A stretch of 33,928 nt of DNA from JAZLDV01 sp045614925 (GCA_045614925.1 JAZLDV010000137.1:1-33928), one strand, 5' to 3'. Shown: positions 1 to 8,539, counted from the stretch's first letter. Made by a program: numbers and translations. The notes: generated by a model not told the origin, from the sequence alone.

Positions 1-107
1 TCTCTTTTACGAGCTTCTGCAAGGGTTCCTGTTCTTGAAACTTGTCTTTTAAAACGACGTAAAGCATCATCTAATGATTCATTTTCTCTTACTACAGTTT
101 TTGCCAT
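1..107 (-). CDS. rpsU: 30S ribosomal protein S21 (partial, C-terminus outside window)
   Basis: Small ribosomal subunit protein that binds near the 3' end of 16S rRNA. The 35 visible codons begin MAKTVVRENESLDDALRRFK and continue RQVSRTGTLAEARKR, the typical S21 N-terminus with its basic stretch. The ATG at 105-107 follows a strong G-rich Shine-Dalgarno (GGGGGGAAG). The rest of the gene lies beyond position 1. It sits downstream of mtaB and a murE-like gene, close to its usual Bacillota place after rsmE-mtaB, and has its own promoter at 145-173, so it need not depend on read-through. Identity is clear from sequence. Confidence 0.95.
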   Translation of the reverse strand, partial: MAKTVVRENESLDDALRRFKRQVSRTGTLAEARKR

Positions 108-144
108 GTGAACTTCCCCCCTTTACTTATCAAATACATCAGTA

Positions 145-173
145 ATTATACATAAAGTATCAAAAAAAATCAA
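145..173 (-). promoter_or_regulatory. SigA-type promoter of rpsU
   Basis: Read on the minus strand: TTGATT (168-173), a 17-base spacer, then TATAAT (145-150). The inferred start near 138 gives a leader of about 30 bases before the rpsU ATG. The promoter lies in the murE-rpsU gap, where no terminator hairpin is visible, so rpsU is probably made both from here and by read-through. Confidence 0.7.
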
Positions 174-204
174 GTAATTTTAACAATGTTTTTAAAATAT
201 TTTA

Positions 205-1677
205 TCAATTCATATCTATTTCAAAATCATCAGGACCAAAAATTCTTTGCATTGCATCATAAGCAATCATTTTATCGCCTTTATAAGAAAGCTGACCAAC
301 CTGAGAATTCATAAATGTCTCATGTCCCTTCCCTAACAATAATATAATATCATCTTTAGTTGCTATTTCTATAGCCTGTTCAATCGCAAACTCTCTATCA
401 CTAATAATAACACTTACAGGATCATGAATAGAACGCTGAATATCAAGACATGATTCAATCACATCTTCATCTTTATTGTCAACTTCACTTAGGATAACCT
501 GATCACAATACTCATTTGCTAATTTTCCTAATAGTGCTCTTTTTTTAGAAGATTTCTTTCCTATTGGTCCAATCACTGCAATAATTCTTCCATTAGTTTT
601 TTTAACACTTTTAGCAAACTTAAATATTTCCTCATAAGCTTTTATACTTTGACAATAATCAACAATAACATGGAAATCATGAGAATGTTCTAAAAGTTCC
701 ATTCGTCCATCTACATTTTTAATATATTTTAACATCCCATATATTTTATTTGCATCATATCCCATTGCTAACAAAGTCGCTACAACCGCTAGAACATTAC
801 TAATATTGACCTTTGAAATAATTGGAAGATTAATATGAAAATTTTCATTATAAATAAACAAATCGAATTCACTATGATCAATAAACAGACGTACATTTTT
901 AGCCATAACATCTGCTTTGTGTTCTAAACCATATGTTAAAACATTACATTTTAACTGATCATAGATTGTATTGAAAAAGCGAACCTCATCAGCATTTATA
1001 ATAGCAAAACCATTATCGTCTACAAAAGAAAATAATTTTGCTTTTGTTAACATTATATTTTCTATAGTTCCATGAAAATCAACGTGTTCATCAAAAACAT
1101 TAGTAAATATACCAATATCAAAACGTACACCATCAACTCTTCTTAATGCAATACCATGACTTGAAACTTCAAGTACAGCACAATCAACATCATGATTAAT
1201 CATTTTTCTTAAATGTTTTTGTAAAAAAATACTTTCAGGTGTCGTATAAGGAGACTGTTCAACAATATCATCATATAAAATATCGTTTGTCCCAATAAGT
1301 CCAACATTCATTTCATGAAGTAAAATATCTCTTAACATAAGTGACACAGTTGTTTTACCACTTGAACCTGTCACTCCAATCACTTTCATTTCCTCGCTTG
1401 GCTTATCATAAAAAATATGAGCCACACGATTCAATTCATCTAAAACATCATTAACTTTAATATAAAGTATACCAGGCTTTTTATAAGTTAATGGTTTAGA
1501 ATAAACTATGGCCTTTGCCCCTTGAAACAAAGCATCTTTAATATATCTATGGCCATCTACACTCAATCCCTCAACACAGAAAAAAACAGAGTTTCTTTTC
1601 ACATCTCTTGAATCACTATGAATAGAATAAACTTTAAAATTTTCTTCTACATCAAACAATTCATTAATTCGCTTCAC
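205..1677 (-). CDS. MurE-like Mur ligase, divergent paralogue (UDP-MurNAc-tripeptide synthetase family)
   Basis: Cytoplasmic ATP-dependent amide ligase of the MurE family, which adds the third residue of the peptidoglycan stem peptide. Numbered from a TTG at 1692, the family landmarks are all present: the N-terminal UDP-binding domain with DSR (27-29) and DGH (46-48), P-loop TGSSGKTT (108-115), TTPE (150-153), EVSSHG (175-180), DEHVDFHG (201-208), the KAKL lysine region (217-220) and GKGHE (454-458). Two signature sites are changed. The usual DYAH is DYCQ (345-348), and the amino-acid-selecting DNPR (DAP) or DNPA-like (Lys) motif reads DNKDED (405-410). The added residue therefore cannot be predicted, and a dedicated murE may exist elsewhere. 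I prefer the GTG at 1675-1677 (490 residues) because GGAAG lies 8 bases upstream; the TTG at 1692 overlaps mtaB further and has no ribosome binding site. It follows mtaB with a short overlap. Confidence 0.8.
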   Translation of the reverse strand: MKRINELFDVEENFKVYSIHSDSRDVKRNSVFFCVEGLSVDGHRYIKDALFQGAKAIVYSKPLTYKKPGILYIKVNDVLDELNRVAHIFYDKPSEEMKVIGVTGSSGKTTVSLMLRDILLHEMNVGLIGTNDILYDDIVEQSPYTTPESIFLQKHLRKMINHDVDCAVLEVSSHGIALRRVDGVRFDIGIFTNVFDEHVDFHGTIENIMLTKAKLFSFVDDNGFAIINADEVRFFNTIYDQLKCNVLTYGLEHKADVMAKNVRLFIDHSEFDLFIYNENFHINLPIISKVNISNVLAVVATLLAMGYDANKIYGMLKYIKNVDGRMELLEHSHDFHVIVDYCQSIKAYEEIFKFAKSVKKTNGRIIAVIGPIGKKSSKKRALLGKLANEYCDQVILSEVDNKDEDVIESCLDIQRSIHDPVSVIISDREFAIEQAIEIATKDDIILLLGKGHETFMNSQVGQLSYKGDKMIAYDAMQRIFGPDDFEIDMN

Positions 1678-2971
1678 AAATAACACTTCCAATCAATTCA
1701 TCATCTTTTTGACCAGTAATTTTGACAAGATAAATTTTCCCAACAGAATCTTCATCTAAATCAACATTTACCTTCAAATAATTAGAAGCATGACCAACCA
1801 TGTATTCTCCCTGTCTTTCTTCTATAAGAACTTCTAGTTCTTTACCAATTTGCCATGAAGCAAATTCTTCTTTTAATTCCTGTGATAAATTCATTAAAGA
1901 TTTAACACGTTCATGTTTAATAGTCCCATTAATCTGATCTTTAAATGCCGCAGCTGGTGTACCACTTCTTGGAGAATAAGGGAATACATGTAATTGGTTA
2001 AAATGATTTTCTTTTATCCAATTATATGTAGACTCAAAATCTTCATCCGTTTCTCCAGGGAAGCCCACAATAACATCAGTAGTAATGGAAATAGATGGTA
2101 ATTTTTCTTTTAATCTATTTAATTTTTCACTGAATTCTTCAGTAGTATAATGTCTATTCATTCTTTTTAATGTTTTGTTACATCCTGATTGAATAGGAAT
2201 ATGAAGATGATCAACAATAATTTTAGAAGAAGAAATTAATTCGATAATTTCATCACTTACCTGACTCATCTCAATAGAAGAAATACGTAATCTTTTTAAT
2301 CCTTTTACCTGTGTTGTTAAATCAACTAAAAGATTATAAAAACTATAATCTTCAAAATCCTGTCCATAACCAGCAGTATGAATACCAGTTAAAACAATTT
2401 CAACAAACCCATGATTTACTAATGATTGAGCTTGCCTGATTACACTTTCTTTTTTTCTTGATCTCATTTTACCTCTTGCATATGGAATAATACAATAAGT
2501 ACAGAAATTATTACATCCATCCTGAATTTTCAAAAAAGCTCTTGTGTTTTTCGTAAACTGATTAATATCTAAATCTTCAAATTCCTCTAATTTCATTACA
2601 TCAGCCACTTTAACAATTTGTTTTCTATTTAATTGAAATTCTTCTACAAGATCAACAATCTGATTTCTATATTGTGTTCCTAAAACAACGCTTACTCCTT
2701 CAATCTGAGCAACATCTTCACTTGCAATCTGACTATAACATCCCACAACACAAACAACTGCATCACTATTATTTCTAATAGCTTTTCGAATCATTTGTCT
2801 TGATTTAGAGTCACCAGTATTTGTAACAGTACATGTATTAATTACATACACATCTGCTTTATCTTTAAAATCGACTTCTTTATATCCTCTTTCATTAAAT
2901 AATTTTAACATAACTTCTGATTCATAGGCATTTACTTTACAGCCTAATGTAATAAAAGCAACAGTTCTCAT
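1664..2971 (-). CDS. mtaB: tRNA N6-threonylcarbamoyladenosine (t6A37) methylthiotransferase MtaB
   Basis: Radical-SAM enzyme that converts t6A37 to ms2t6A in ANN-decoding tRNAs. The 435 residues match the MtaB/YqeV branch of the MiaB family. The N-terminal UPF0004 domain carries three cluster cysteines, Cys11 (LGCKVN), Cys47 (NTCTVTN) and Cys78 (VGCYSQ). The radical-SAM motif CNNFCTYC supplies Cys153, Cys157 and Cys160. A TRAM-like RNA-binding domain fills about 370-435. The ATG at 2971 follows AGGAG. rsmE upstream and rpsU downstream are its usual neighbours in Bacillota, which supports MtaB over MiaB. The stop overlaps the start of the murE-like gene, suggesting coupled translation. Confidence 0.93.
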   Translation of the reverse strand: MRTVAFITLGCKVNAYESEVMLKLFNERGYKEVDFKDKADVYVINTCTVTNTGDSKSRQMIRKAIRNNSDAVVCVVGCYSQIASEDVAQIEGVSVVLGTQYRNQIVDLVEEFQLNRKQIVKVADVMKLEEFEDLDINQFTKNTRAFLKIQDGCNNFCTYCIIPYARGKMRSRKKESVIRQAQSLVNHGFVEIVLTGIHTAGYGQDFEDYSFYNLLVDLTTQVKGLKRLRISSIEMSQVSDEIIELISSSKIIVDHLHIPIQSGCNKTLKRMNRHYTTEEFSEKLNRLKEKLPSISITTDVIVGFPGETDEDFESTYNWIKENHFNQLHVFPYSPRSGTPAAAFKDQINGTIKHERVKSLMNLSQELKEEFASWQIGKELEVLIEERQGEYMVGHASNYLKVNVDLDEDSVGKIYLVKITGQKDDELIGSVICEAN

Positions 2972-2982
2972 AAAACTCCTTT

Positions 2983-3753
2983 CTATTTCAGTCTCTTATT
3001 AACTGAATTATAACTATTGATTGTAATGTAATGATTTTTATACATAATATCTAAGCAATCCTGATAATGATAATTCTCTAAGCAATCTGCAATATCACAG
3101 ATTATATTAAAATCAACATGCTCATTAAAATATTTATCACATACAACCATTTTATTTAATAATAACTTTCTTTTTTTATCAAAAATATATATAGTTTTCA
3201 AATCATCACTATACATACAAATATGTCTAAAATCTTCATAACATATTTTAAGTGAAGAAAAATCTGTTCTAAAAATTTTTAGTCCATATAAATTATACGG
3301 AGTATCTGCTTTAAGATTTTTCTCATTTACTATTAATCTATATTTTTTTAACAAAATAGCCTGATATTCATTAATATATTTATAATTAATTAATGGATCA
3401 AATATAGGAATATAGATCATAGTTTTAGAATTTTCATCATAAAAACAAGGAATATCTTTTAAAAACATTTTAGCATCATGATCAAATAATCTTTGTTTTT
3501 CTACATAATTAACAATATTTAAAATATCAAGATTCATATTCAAAAATATTTCAATATTATTCTCTATATGAACAAAATTCAATAAAGAACGATAAATAAC
3601 ATCATAAATAAATAAATCAAACTCATTTTTAATTTGAACATCTAATCCTTTATTTTTAAATACCTTTTTATATTCCATAATATTTTTAAATAAAGATGTC
3701 TGTTCTATATTTATATTTACACCAATTTTATTTACTGACTCAATAAAACCCAC
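2983..3753 (-). CDS. Unrecognised protein between rsmE and mtaB
   Basis: I do not recognise this 256-residue protein. It is rich in Ile, Asn, Tyr and Lys, has no signal peptide or convincing membrane segment, and is probably cytoplasmic. Seven cysteines are scattered (103, 171, 179, 205, 219, 224, 233), the last three within CDIADCLENYHYQDC; they do not form a clear zinc motif. The start is a GTG two bases after the rsmE stop, and an ATG overlapping it is out of frame. The stop is 11 bases before the mtaB ATG, so it belongs to the rsmE-mtaB operon and is probably translated by coupling. Its composition is more AT-driven than its neighbours, as expected of a fast-evolving, lineage-specific gene. 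A role in RNA modification is only suggested by position. Confidence 0.75.
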   Translation of the reverse strand: MGFIESVNKIGVNINIEQTSLFKNIMEYKKVFKNKGLDVQIKNEFDLFIYDVIYRSLLNFVHIENNIEIFLNMNLDILNIVNYVEKQRLFDHDAKMFLKDIPCFYDENSKTMIYIPIFDPLINYKYINEYQAILLKKYRLIVNEKNLKADTPYNLYGLKIFRTDFSSLKICYEDFRHICMYSDDLKTIYIFDKKRKLLLNKMVVCDKYFNEHVDFNIICDIADCLENYHYQDCLDIMYKNHYITINSYNSVNKRLK

Positions 3754-3755
3754 AT

Positions 3756-4487
3756 CTACACCAACTCTCTAGAATATCCTATAACACTTAACATATATAG
3801 TGGTGCAGTTTCACTTCTTAAAATTCTTTTACCTAAAGAGCATTCTAAAATACCCATTTCTCTCATTTTATCAATCTCACTTTGGTCAAACCCACCTTCA
3901 GGCCCTACAACTATTGTGATAGTTTTATAATCCTGATTTAATGATTTATAAAATTGACTATGTTCCCCTTGTTTACTTGATTCTTCATAAGCAACAAGAT
4001 TTACATCTCCTATATATTTTTTTAAATCATCAATTTTAGCTAAAGGCATTAATTCAGGTATCATATTACGATATGATTGTTCGGCTGCTTCCTTTAAAAT
4101 CTTTTCATATCTTTCACGTTTCTTTTCAAATGTTTTTACATCTGTTTTGATAATACTTCTTTTTGATAAAAAAGGAACAATACGTTTCACACCTAATTCT
4201 GTAGATTTTTGTAAAACAAATTCAAATTTATCACTCTTAGGCAAACCATAAATTAATGTAACATCAACATCTAACTCATGATTTTCATCTAATTGATTTA
4301 ACATAGATAAAACACCATTTTCAATATCTTCTATTTCATAAATATAAACACAAGAATCCGGTAATATACATATAACCTGATCTTTATTTCTATATCTCAT
4401 TACTTTTTTCATATGTTTAAGATCATATTCATCAACTACAATCTTATTGTCTTTTATACATTCTTCTTTAATAAAATATCTTTGCAT
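3756..4487 (-). CDS. rsmE: 16S rRNA (uracil-1498-N3)-methyltransferase RsmE
   Basis: SPOUT-fold enzyme that methylates U1498 of 16S rRNA using SAM. At 243 residues it has the usual length. The N-terminal PUA-like domain begins MQRYFIKEECIKDN with HMKKVMRYRNKD, and LPKSDKFEFVLQKSTELGV starts the catalytic part. The knotted SAM site is VVGPEGGF...LGKRILRSETAPLYML near the C-terminus. The ATG at 4487 follows GGGTGA. It is the first gene of the rsmE-unknown-mtaB-murE-like operon; in many Bacillota prmA and dnaJ precede it, but here clpB does, separated by a terminator. Confidence 0.95.
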   Translation of the reverse strand: MQRYFIKEECIKDNKIVVDEYDLKHMKKVMRYRNKDQVICILPDSCVYIYEIEDIENGVLSMLNQLDENHELDVDVTLIYGLPKSDKFEFVLQKSTELGVKRIVPFLSKRSIIKTDVKTFEKKRERYEKILKEAAEQSYRNMIPELMPLAKIDDLKKYIGDVNLVAYEESSKQGEHSQFYKSLNQDYKTITIVVGPEGGFDQSEIDKMREMGILECSLGKRILRSETAPLYMLSVIGYSRELV

Positions 4488-4505
4488 ATCACTTCACCCG
4501 CTAAC

Positions 4506-4514
4506 ATTCTAACA
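4506..4514 (-). promoter_or_regulatory. Extended -10 promoter candidate for rsmE
   Basis: On the minus strand TG-T-TAGAAT, an extended -10 element, lies about 20 bases upstream of the rsmE ATG. No good -35 is seen at 17 bases. It follows the clpB terminator, so the rsmE operon needs a start here. Confidence 0.5.
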
Positions 4515-4560
4515 TATTTATACTCAACAATAAAGCAACAAGATTATTTTTCATAAAACC

Positions 4561-4587
4561 AAAAAAAGGCATAACTATGCCTTTTTT
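4561..4587 (-). terminator. Rho-independent terminator of clpB
   Basis: The inverted repeat AAAAAGGCAT / ATGCCTTTTT has a short loop that contains the clpB stop codon. On the minus strand it ends in a run of seven T. It separates clpB from rsmE. Confidence 0.85.
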
Positions 4588-7145
4588 ATTATAAAATTAT
4601 TATCTTCAAAATCAGCAATTATATAATCACCTTTTGAAATATTTCCTTTTATTAATTCTCTTGCAATCAATGTCTCAATATGACTTTGAATAAATCGTTT
4701 TATTGGTCTTGCACCAAATGTAGAATCAAAACCAACTCTTACAATTTCTTCTTTTGCTTTATCACTTAATTGAACTTTAATATTCTGTTCTTTTAATCTT
4801 AAAGATAACTGACCCATAAACTTATCAATTATTTTATAAACAACACTATTATCTAACGAATTAAACATAACGATTTCATCAATACGATTAATAAATTCAG
4901 GTTTGAAATGTGATTTCAATTCAAGTTCAACCATTTTTCTTGTTTCTTCATTATTACCACTTAATAAATACTGTGAGCCAATATTTGATGTCATAATTAT
5001 AATTGTATTTTTAAAACTTACTAGATTTCCTTTAGAATCAGTAATTCTTCCATCATCTAATACTTGTAATAAAATATTAAACACTTCTGGATGTGCTTTT
5101 TCTATTTCATCTAATAAAACAATACTATAAGGTGCTCTTCTTACAGCCTCACTTAATTGTCCTCCTTCTTCATATCCTACATAACCAGGAGGCGCACCAA
5201 GTAATCGAGACACACTAAATTTTTCCATATATTCACTCATATCAATTCGAACAATATTTTTTTCATTGTCAAATAATTGTTCTGCTAAGCTTTTAGCCAC
5301 TTCAGTTTTACCCACCCCAGTTGGTCCCAAGAATAAAAACGAACCAATAGGTCTATTTTCATCATTAATGCCTGCTCTAGATCTTAAAATAGCATCAGAT
5401 ATTTTATTAATCGCATAATCCTGACCAATAACTCTTTCTTTAAGTTTATCTTCTAACATTAATAATTTTTCTCTTTCAGATTCCATTAATTTACTAATTG
5501 GAATACCTGTCCATCTTGAAATAACTTCACTTATAGTATCAATACTTACTTTTTCCTGTAATAAATTATTATCATGACTTAATGATTCATATTCTTTTAT
5601 TTCTCTCATAATAGATGGTAATGACTCATATTTAATTTTAGAAGCCTCTTCTAAACGACCTTCAGTCTCGTATTTATCTTTCAATGCTTCTAATTTTACT
5701 TTTTGTTCTTTTAAATCTCTTATTCGATCAATTTCTTTCTTTTCTTCTTTCCATCTATCACTAAGACCAAGAATTTGTTCATCCAATGATGCTATTTTTG
5801 ATTTAATATCATTTAATCTTTCAAAATTTTCATCATTTTTTTCTTCTTTTTCAATAGAGATTCTTTCCATCTCTAATCTATTCTTTTCTCTAGTAATGAC
5901 ATCTAATTCAACTGGTAAAGAATCAATTTCCATTCTAACAAGTGCACAAGCCTCATCAATTAAATCAATTGCTTTATCTGGTAAAAAACGATCAGTTATA
6001 TAACGTTCAGACATAGATACAGCTCCAACAATAGCATTATCAGAAATCTGTACCCCATGATGAGATTCAAAACTATCTTTTAATCCTCTTAAAATAGCAA
6101 TCGTATCATCTAAATCAGGTTCACTCACTAAAACTTTTTGAAAGCGTCTTTCTAAAGCAGCATCTTTTTCAATATACATTCTATATTCGTCTAATGTTGT
6201 TGCACCAACACAGTGTAATTCACCTCTAGCTAACATTGGTTTTAATAAGTTAGCTGCATCCATGGCACCGTCAGTTTTACCAGCACCAACCAATTGATGA
6301 ATTTCATCTATAAATAATATAATCTGCCCATCAGACTTTTTAATTTCATTTAATACTGCTTTTAATCGTTCTTCAAATTCTCCTCTAAACTTAGCACCAG
6401 CAATTAATGAACCTAAATCTAATTCATACAAGATTTTATTTTGTAGGCTCACAGGAACATCATTTTTGAATATTCTCCATGCCAAACCTTCCGCAATAGC
6501 TGTCTTTCCTACACCAGGCTCCCCTATTAATATAGGATTATTTTTTGTTTTTCTTGATAGAATCTGAATCACTCTTCTAATCTCATCATCTCTTCCAATT
6601 ACAGGATCTAATTTTCCATCTTTAATATCATCAATTAAATTTCGTCCATATTTTTTTAATACTTCATATTTATTTTCAGGTTCTTGAGTATCCACTTTAT
6701 TGCCACCTCTCATTTCTTTCACTGCATCTATAACATCTTTTTTATTTAAATTGAAATTTTGAATAAATTGTTTAACTGTATAACTATGACTATCAAATAA
6801 AGCTATAATAATATGTTCAACACTTAAATATTCATCTTCATAGTCATTCATTATAGTATTAGCTTTAAAAATTAATTGATTCAAATCATAGCTTAATCTT
6901 ATATTTTCTTGTGATACTTCACTTAATTTAGGCATTTTATCTAATACAGCTTGAAGATATCTTTTCACATCATTTTCATTCTTATTAAGTTTTAATAATA
7001 TCCTATAAAATATACCATTTTGATCACTTAATAACGATAATAACAAATCTTCAATCTCTACATTTTGTCTTGACATACTCAAAACAGTTTGAATTGCATT
7101 TGAAAACGCTGACTGCATTGATGTTGTCCATTTTTCTATATTCAT
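4575..7145 (-). CDS. clpB: ATP-dependent disaggregase ClpB
   Basis: Hsp100 AAA+ hexamer that works with DnaK to pull proteins out of aggregates. The 856 residues carry an N-terminal Clp-N domain (about 1-145), Walker A GEPGVGKT (208-215), Walker B ILFIDEIH (276-283), a long coiled-coil middle domain (about 405-525) and a second Walker A GPTGVGKT (607-614). The full middle domain and the absence of a ClpP-binding loop motif or zinc finger separate it from ClpC, ClpA and ClpX. The ATG follows AGGAGG. Two CIRCE operators flank its promoter, so it should be derepressed by heat or unfolded protein through HrcA. It is transcribed alone, with its own terminator. Confidence 0.96.
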   Translation of the reverse strand: MNIEKWTTSMQSAFSNAIQTVLSMSRQNVEIEDLLLSLLSDQNGIFYRILLKLNKNENDVKRYLQAVLDKMPKLSEVSQENIRLSYDLNQLIFKANTIMNDYEDEYLSVEHIIIALFDSHSYTVKQFIQNFNLNKKDVIDAVKEMRGGNKVDTQEPENKYEVLKKYGRNLIDDIKDGKLDPVIGRDDEIRRVIQILSRKTKNNPILIGEPGVGKTAIAEGLAWRIFKNDVPVSLQNKILYELDLGSLIAGAKFRGEFEERLKAVLNEIKKSDGQIILFIDEIHQLVGAGKTDGAMDAANLLKPMLARGELHCVGATTLDEYRMYIEKDAALERRFQKVLVSEPDLDDTIAILRGLKDSFESHHGVQISDNAIVGAVSMSERYITDRFLPDKAIDLIDEACALVRMEIDSLPVELDVITREKNRLEMERISIEKEEKNDENFERLNDIKSKIASLDEQILGLSDRWKEEKKEIDRIRDLKEQKVKLEALKDKYETEGRLEEASKIKYESLPSIMREIKEYESLSHDNNLLQEKVSIDTISEVISRWTGIPISKLMESEREKLLMLEDKLKERVIGQDYAINKISDAILRSRAGINDENRPIGSFLFLGPTGVGKTEVAKSLAEQLFDNEKNIVRIDMSEYMEKFSVSRLLGAPPGYVGYEEGGQLSEAVRRAPYSIVLLDEIEKAHPEVFNILLQVLDDGRITDSKGNLVSFKNTIIIMTSNIGSQYLLSGNNEETRKMVELELKSHFKPEFINRIDEIVMFNSLDNSVVYKIIDKFMGQLSLRLKEQNIKVQLSDKAKEEIVRVGFDSTFGARPIKRFIQSHIETLIARELIKGNISKGDYIIADFEDNNFIIKKA

Positions 7146-7158
7146 ACAATTCCTCCTT

Positions 7159-7185
7159 TTAGCACTCTCTTATGTCGAATGCTAA
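7159..7185. promoter_or_regulatory. CIRCE operator 1 (HrcA), between promoter and clpB
   Basis: TTAGCACTC, nine bases, GAATGCTAA: one mismatch from the CIRCE consensus TTAGCACTC-N9-GAGTGCTAA. It lies in the leader, between the -10 box and the clpB ribosome binding site, where HrcA binding would block transcription. Confidence 0.92.
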
Positions 7186-7189
7186 TTAT

Positions 7190-7217
7190 AGTATATCACT
7201 ATTTTTAGCACTGTCAA
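7190..7217 (-). promoter_or_regulatory. SigA promoter of clpB
   Basis: On the minus strand a perfect -35 TTGACA (7212-7217), a 16-base spacer and -10 TATACT (7190-7195). The -35 lies inside CIRCE operator 2, and CIRCE operator 1 starts just downstream of the -10. Confidence 0.88.
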
Positions 7218-7231
7218 CACAAGTGTGCTAA
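7205..7231. promoter_or_regulatory. CIRCE operator 2 (HrcA), over the clpB -35
   Basis: TTAGCACTG, nine bases, GTGTGCTAA: the same spacing as CIRCE with two mismatches overall. It covers the -35 hexamer. Its centre is 46 bases from that of operator 1, so the two operators bracket the promoter. Confidence 0.85.
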
Positions 7232-7246
7232 AATATGAAAAAATCA

Positions 7247-7273
7247 TAAAAAAGAGATTTCTTATGAAATCTC
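7247..7273 (-). terminator. Terminator of the AI-2E-family gene
   Basis: GAGATTTC-TTAT-GAAATCTC (7254-7273), followed on the minus strand by six T. It lies directly after the stop codon at 7275 and insulates the clpB promoter. Confidence 0.85.
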
Positions 7274-7274
7274 A

Positions 7275-8516
7275 TTAGTTTTCTTTTCTAATTATTTTAT
7301 TGTCTTCTATACGATCAATATCATAATAAAAATCACTTTGGATAGGCAAATTCTTTTCATCAAGCCTCTTTTTGCAAAAATGTCTTGTAATCGCAAATAA
7401 ACAAGCTAAGAATGGAGCACCTAAAACCATACCTGCAACACCAAATAAACTTCCACCAATCAATATTGCAAATAATATCCACATGCTTGAAATCTTTAAT
7501 TTGTCTCCTAAAATTAAAGGACCAATAAAGTTTCCATCTAATTGTTGTAAAGCTAAGATAAATACACCAAACAATAAACCTTGTTTAGGATCTGCCATAA
7601 ATAAAATCAATCCTGAAGGGATTGCCCCAATAAATGGTCCAAAATATGGAATAACATTAGTTACACCAACAACAATACTAATTAATACTGGATATCTAAA
7701 TCCAAATATAATCATAAAAATATAACATAATACACCAATAATGAAAGAATCAATAATCTTTCCACTAATAAATCCACCAAATACTCTATCAACAAAACGT
7801 GTACAATCTAACACAGTATTTGCTTTTTTATTATCAAATAAACTAAAAACAAGTTTTTTACCAATTGAAACAAGTTTTTCTTTTTCAAACATAACATAAA
7901 CAGAGATAATAACAGATAAAACAATATTGAAAATACTCTTTACCCCAACAACAATCCCAGATGTAATACCAACTGCAATCTTATCAACATTTTTTAAAAT
8001 AACATTTTCAAGATAATCAGTAACCTGCATATATGCCTGTTCAAATCCCATCGCAATATACGTAGCAATTTCAGCATTATCTTTTTCAAAAACATTAATC
8101 CAAGATTCAATCGTTTCATAATAAGTTGAAAGTTCAGAAATAATATTATTTAAAGACTTATAAACTTGAGGAACAACTAAATAAACCATACCAATTAAAA
8201 ATAAAAAGAATAAAGAAAGAGTTAAAACTATTGAACATAAACGAATATAAAATGAATAATCTTTTTTAAACTTCTTATTTATTAGGTTAAATATAGGTAC
8301 AAATAAATATTTCTCAAAAAACTTTAAAATAGGATTTAATAAGTAAGCCAGCCCCATACCAGATAAAATAGGTAATAATGCGGTAATAACTGCACTAACA
8401 ATTTCATTAAATATATCTCCATTTTCTAAAAAGAATTTAAACAATGTTGATCCCACAATAACAAGAAAAGACAAAACTGCTATTGTTATATATTTTTTTT
8501 CTACTTTATATTTCAT
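7275..8516 (-). CDS. AI-2E family (PerM/YtvI-like) membrane transporter
   Basis: Polytopic membrane protein of 413 residues in the AI-2E exporter/DUF20 family. Members have been linked to autoinducer-2 export, Na+/H+ exchange or other small solutes, so the substrate here is unknown. Visible are two N-terminal hydrophobic segments (about 11-30 and 36-60), a third near 92-115, an extracytoplasmic helical stretch (about 120-175) and a C-terminal cluster of hydrophobic segments with the family-typical VTNVIPYFGPFIGAIPSGLI and GNFIGPLILGDKLKISSMWI. The tail is short and polar. It has its own extended -10 promoter and terminator, so it is monocistronic between thiN and clpB. Family assignment is firm, function is not. 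Confidence 0.85.
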   Translation of the reverse strand: MKYKVEKKYITIAVLSFLVIVGSTLFKFFLENGDIFNEIVSAVITALLPILSGMGLAYLLNPILKFFEKYLFVPIFNLINKKFKKDYSFYIRLCSIVLTLSLFFLFLIGMVYLVVPQVYKSLNNIISELSTYYETIESWINVFEKDNAEIATYIAMGFEQAYMQVTDYLENVILKNVDKIAVGITSGIVVGVKSIFNIVLSVIISVYVMFEKEKLVSIGKKLVFSLFDNKKANTVLDCTRFVDRVFGGFISGKIIDSFIIGVLCYIFMIIFGFRYPVLISIVVGVTNVIPYFGPFIGAIPSGLILFMADPKQGLLFGVFILALQQLDGNFIGPLILGDKLKISSMWILFAILIGGSLFGVAGMVLGAPFLACLFAITRHFCKKRLDEKNLPIQSDFYYDIDRIEDNKIIRKEN

Positions 8517-8539
8517 AATAACACTCCAATCATAAATGT

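Noticed and set aside
4903..5130. 75-codon open frame on the plus strand inside clpB
   Set aside because: Antisense shadow of a conserved AAA+ domain, no ribosome binding site or family features.
7372..7725. 117-codon plus-strand frame inside the AI-2E-family gene
   Set aside because: Mirror of a membrane protein gene; Pro/Asn-rich composition comes from reverse-strand codons, and no promoter or Shine-Dalgarno is present.
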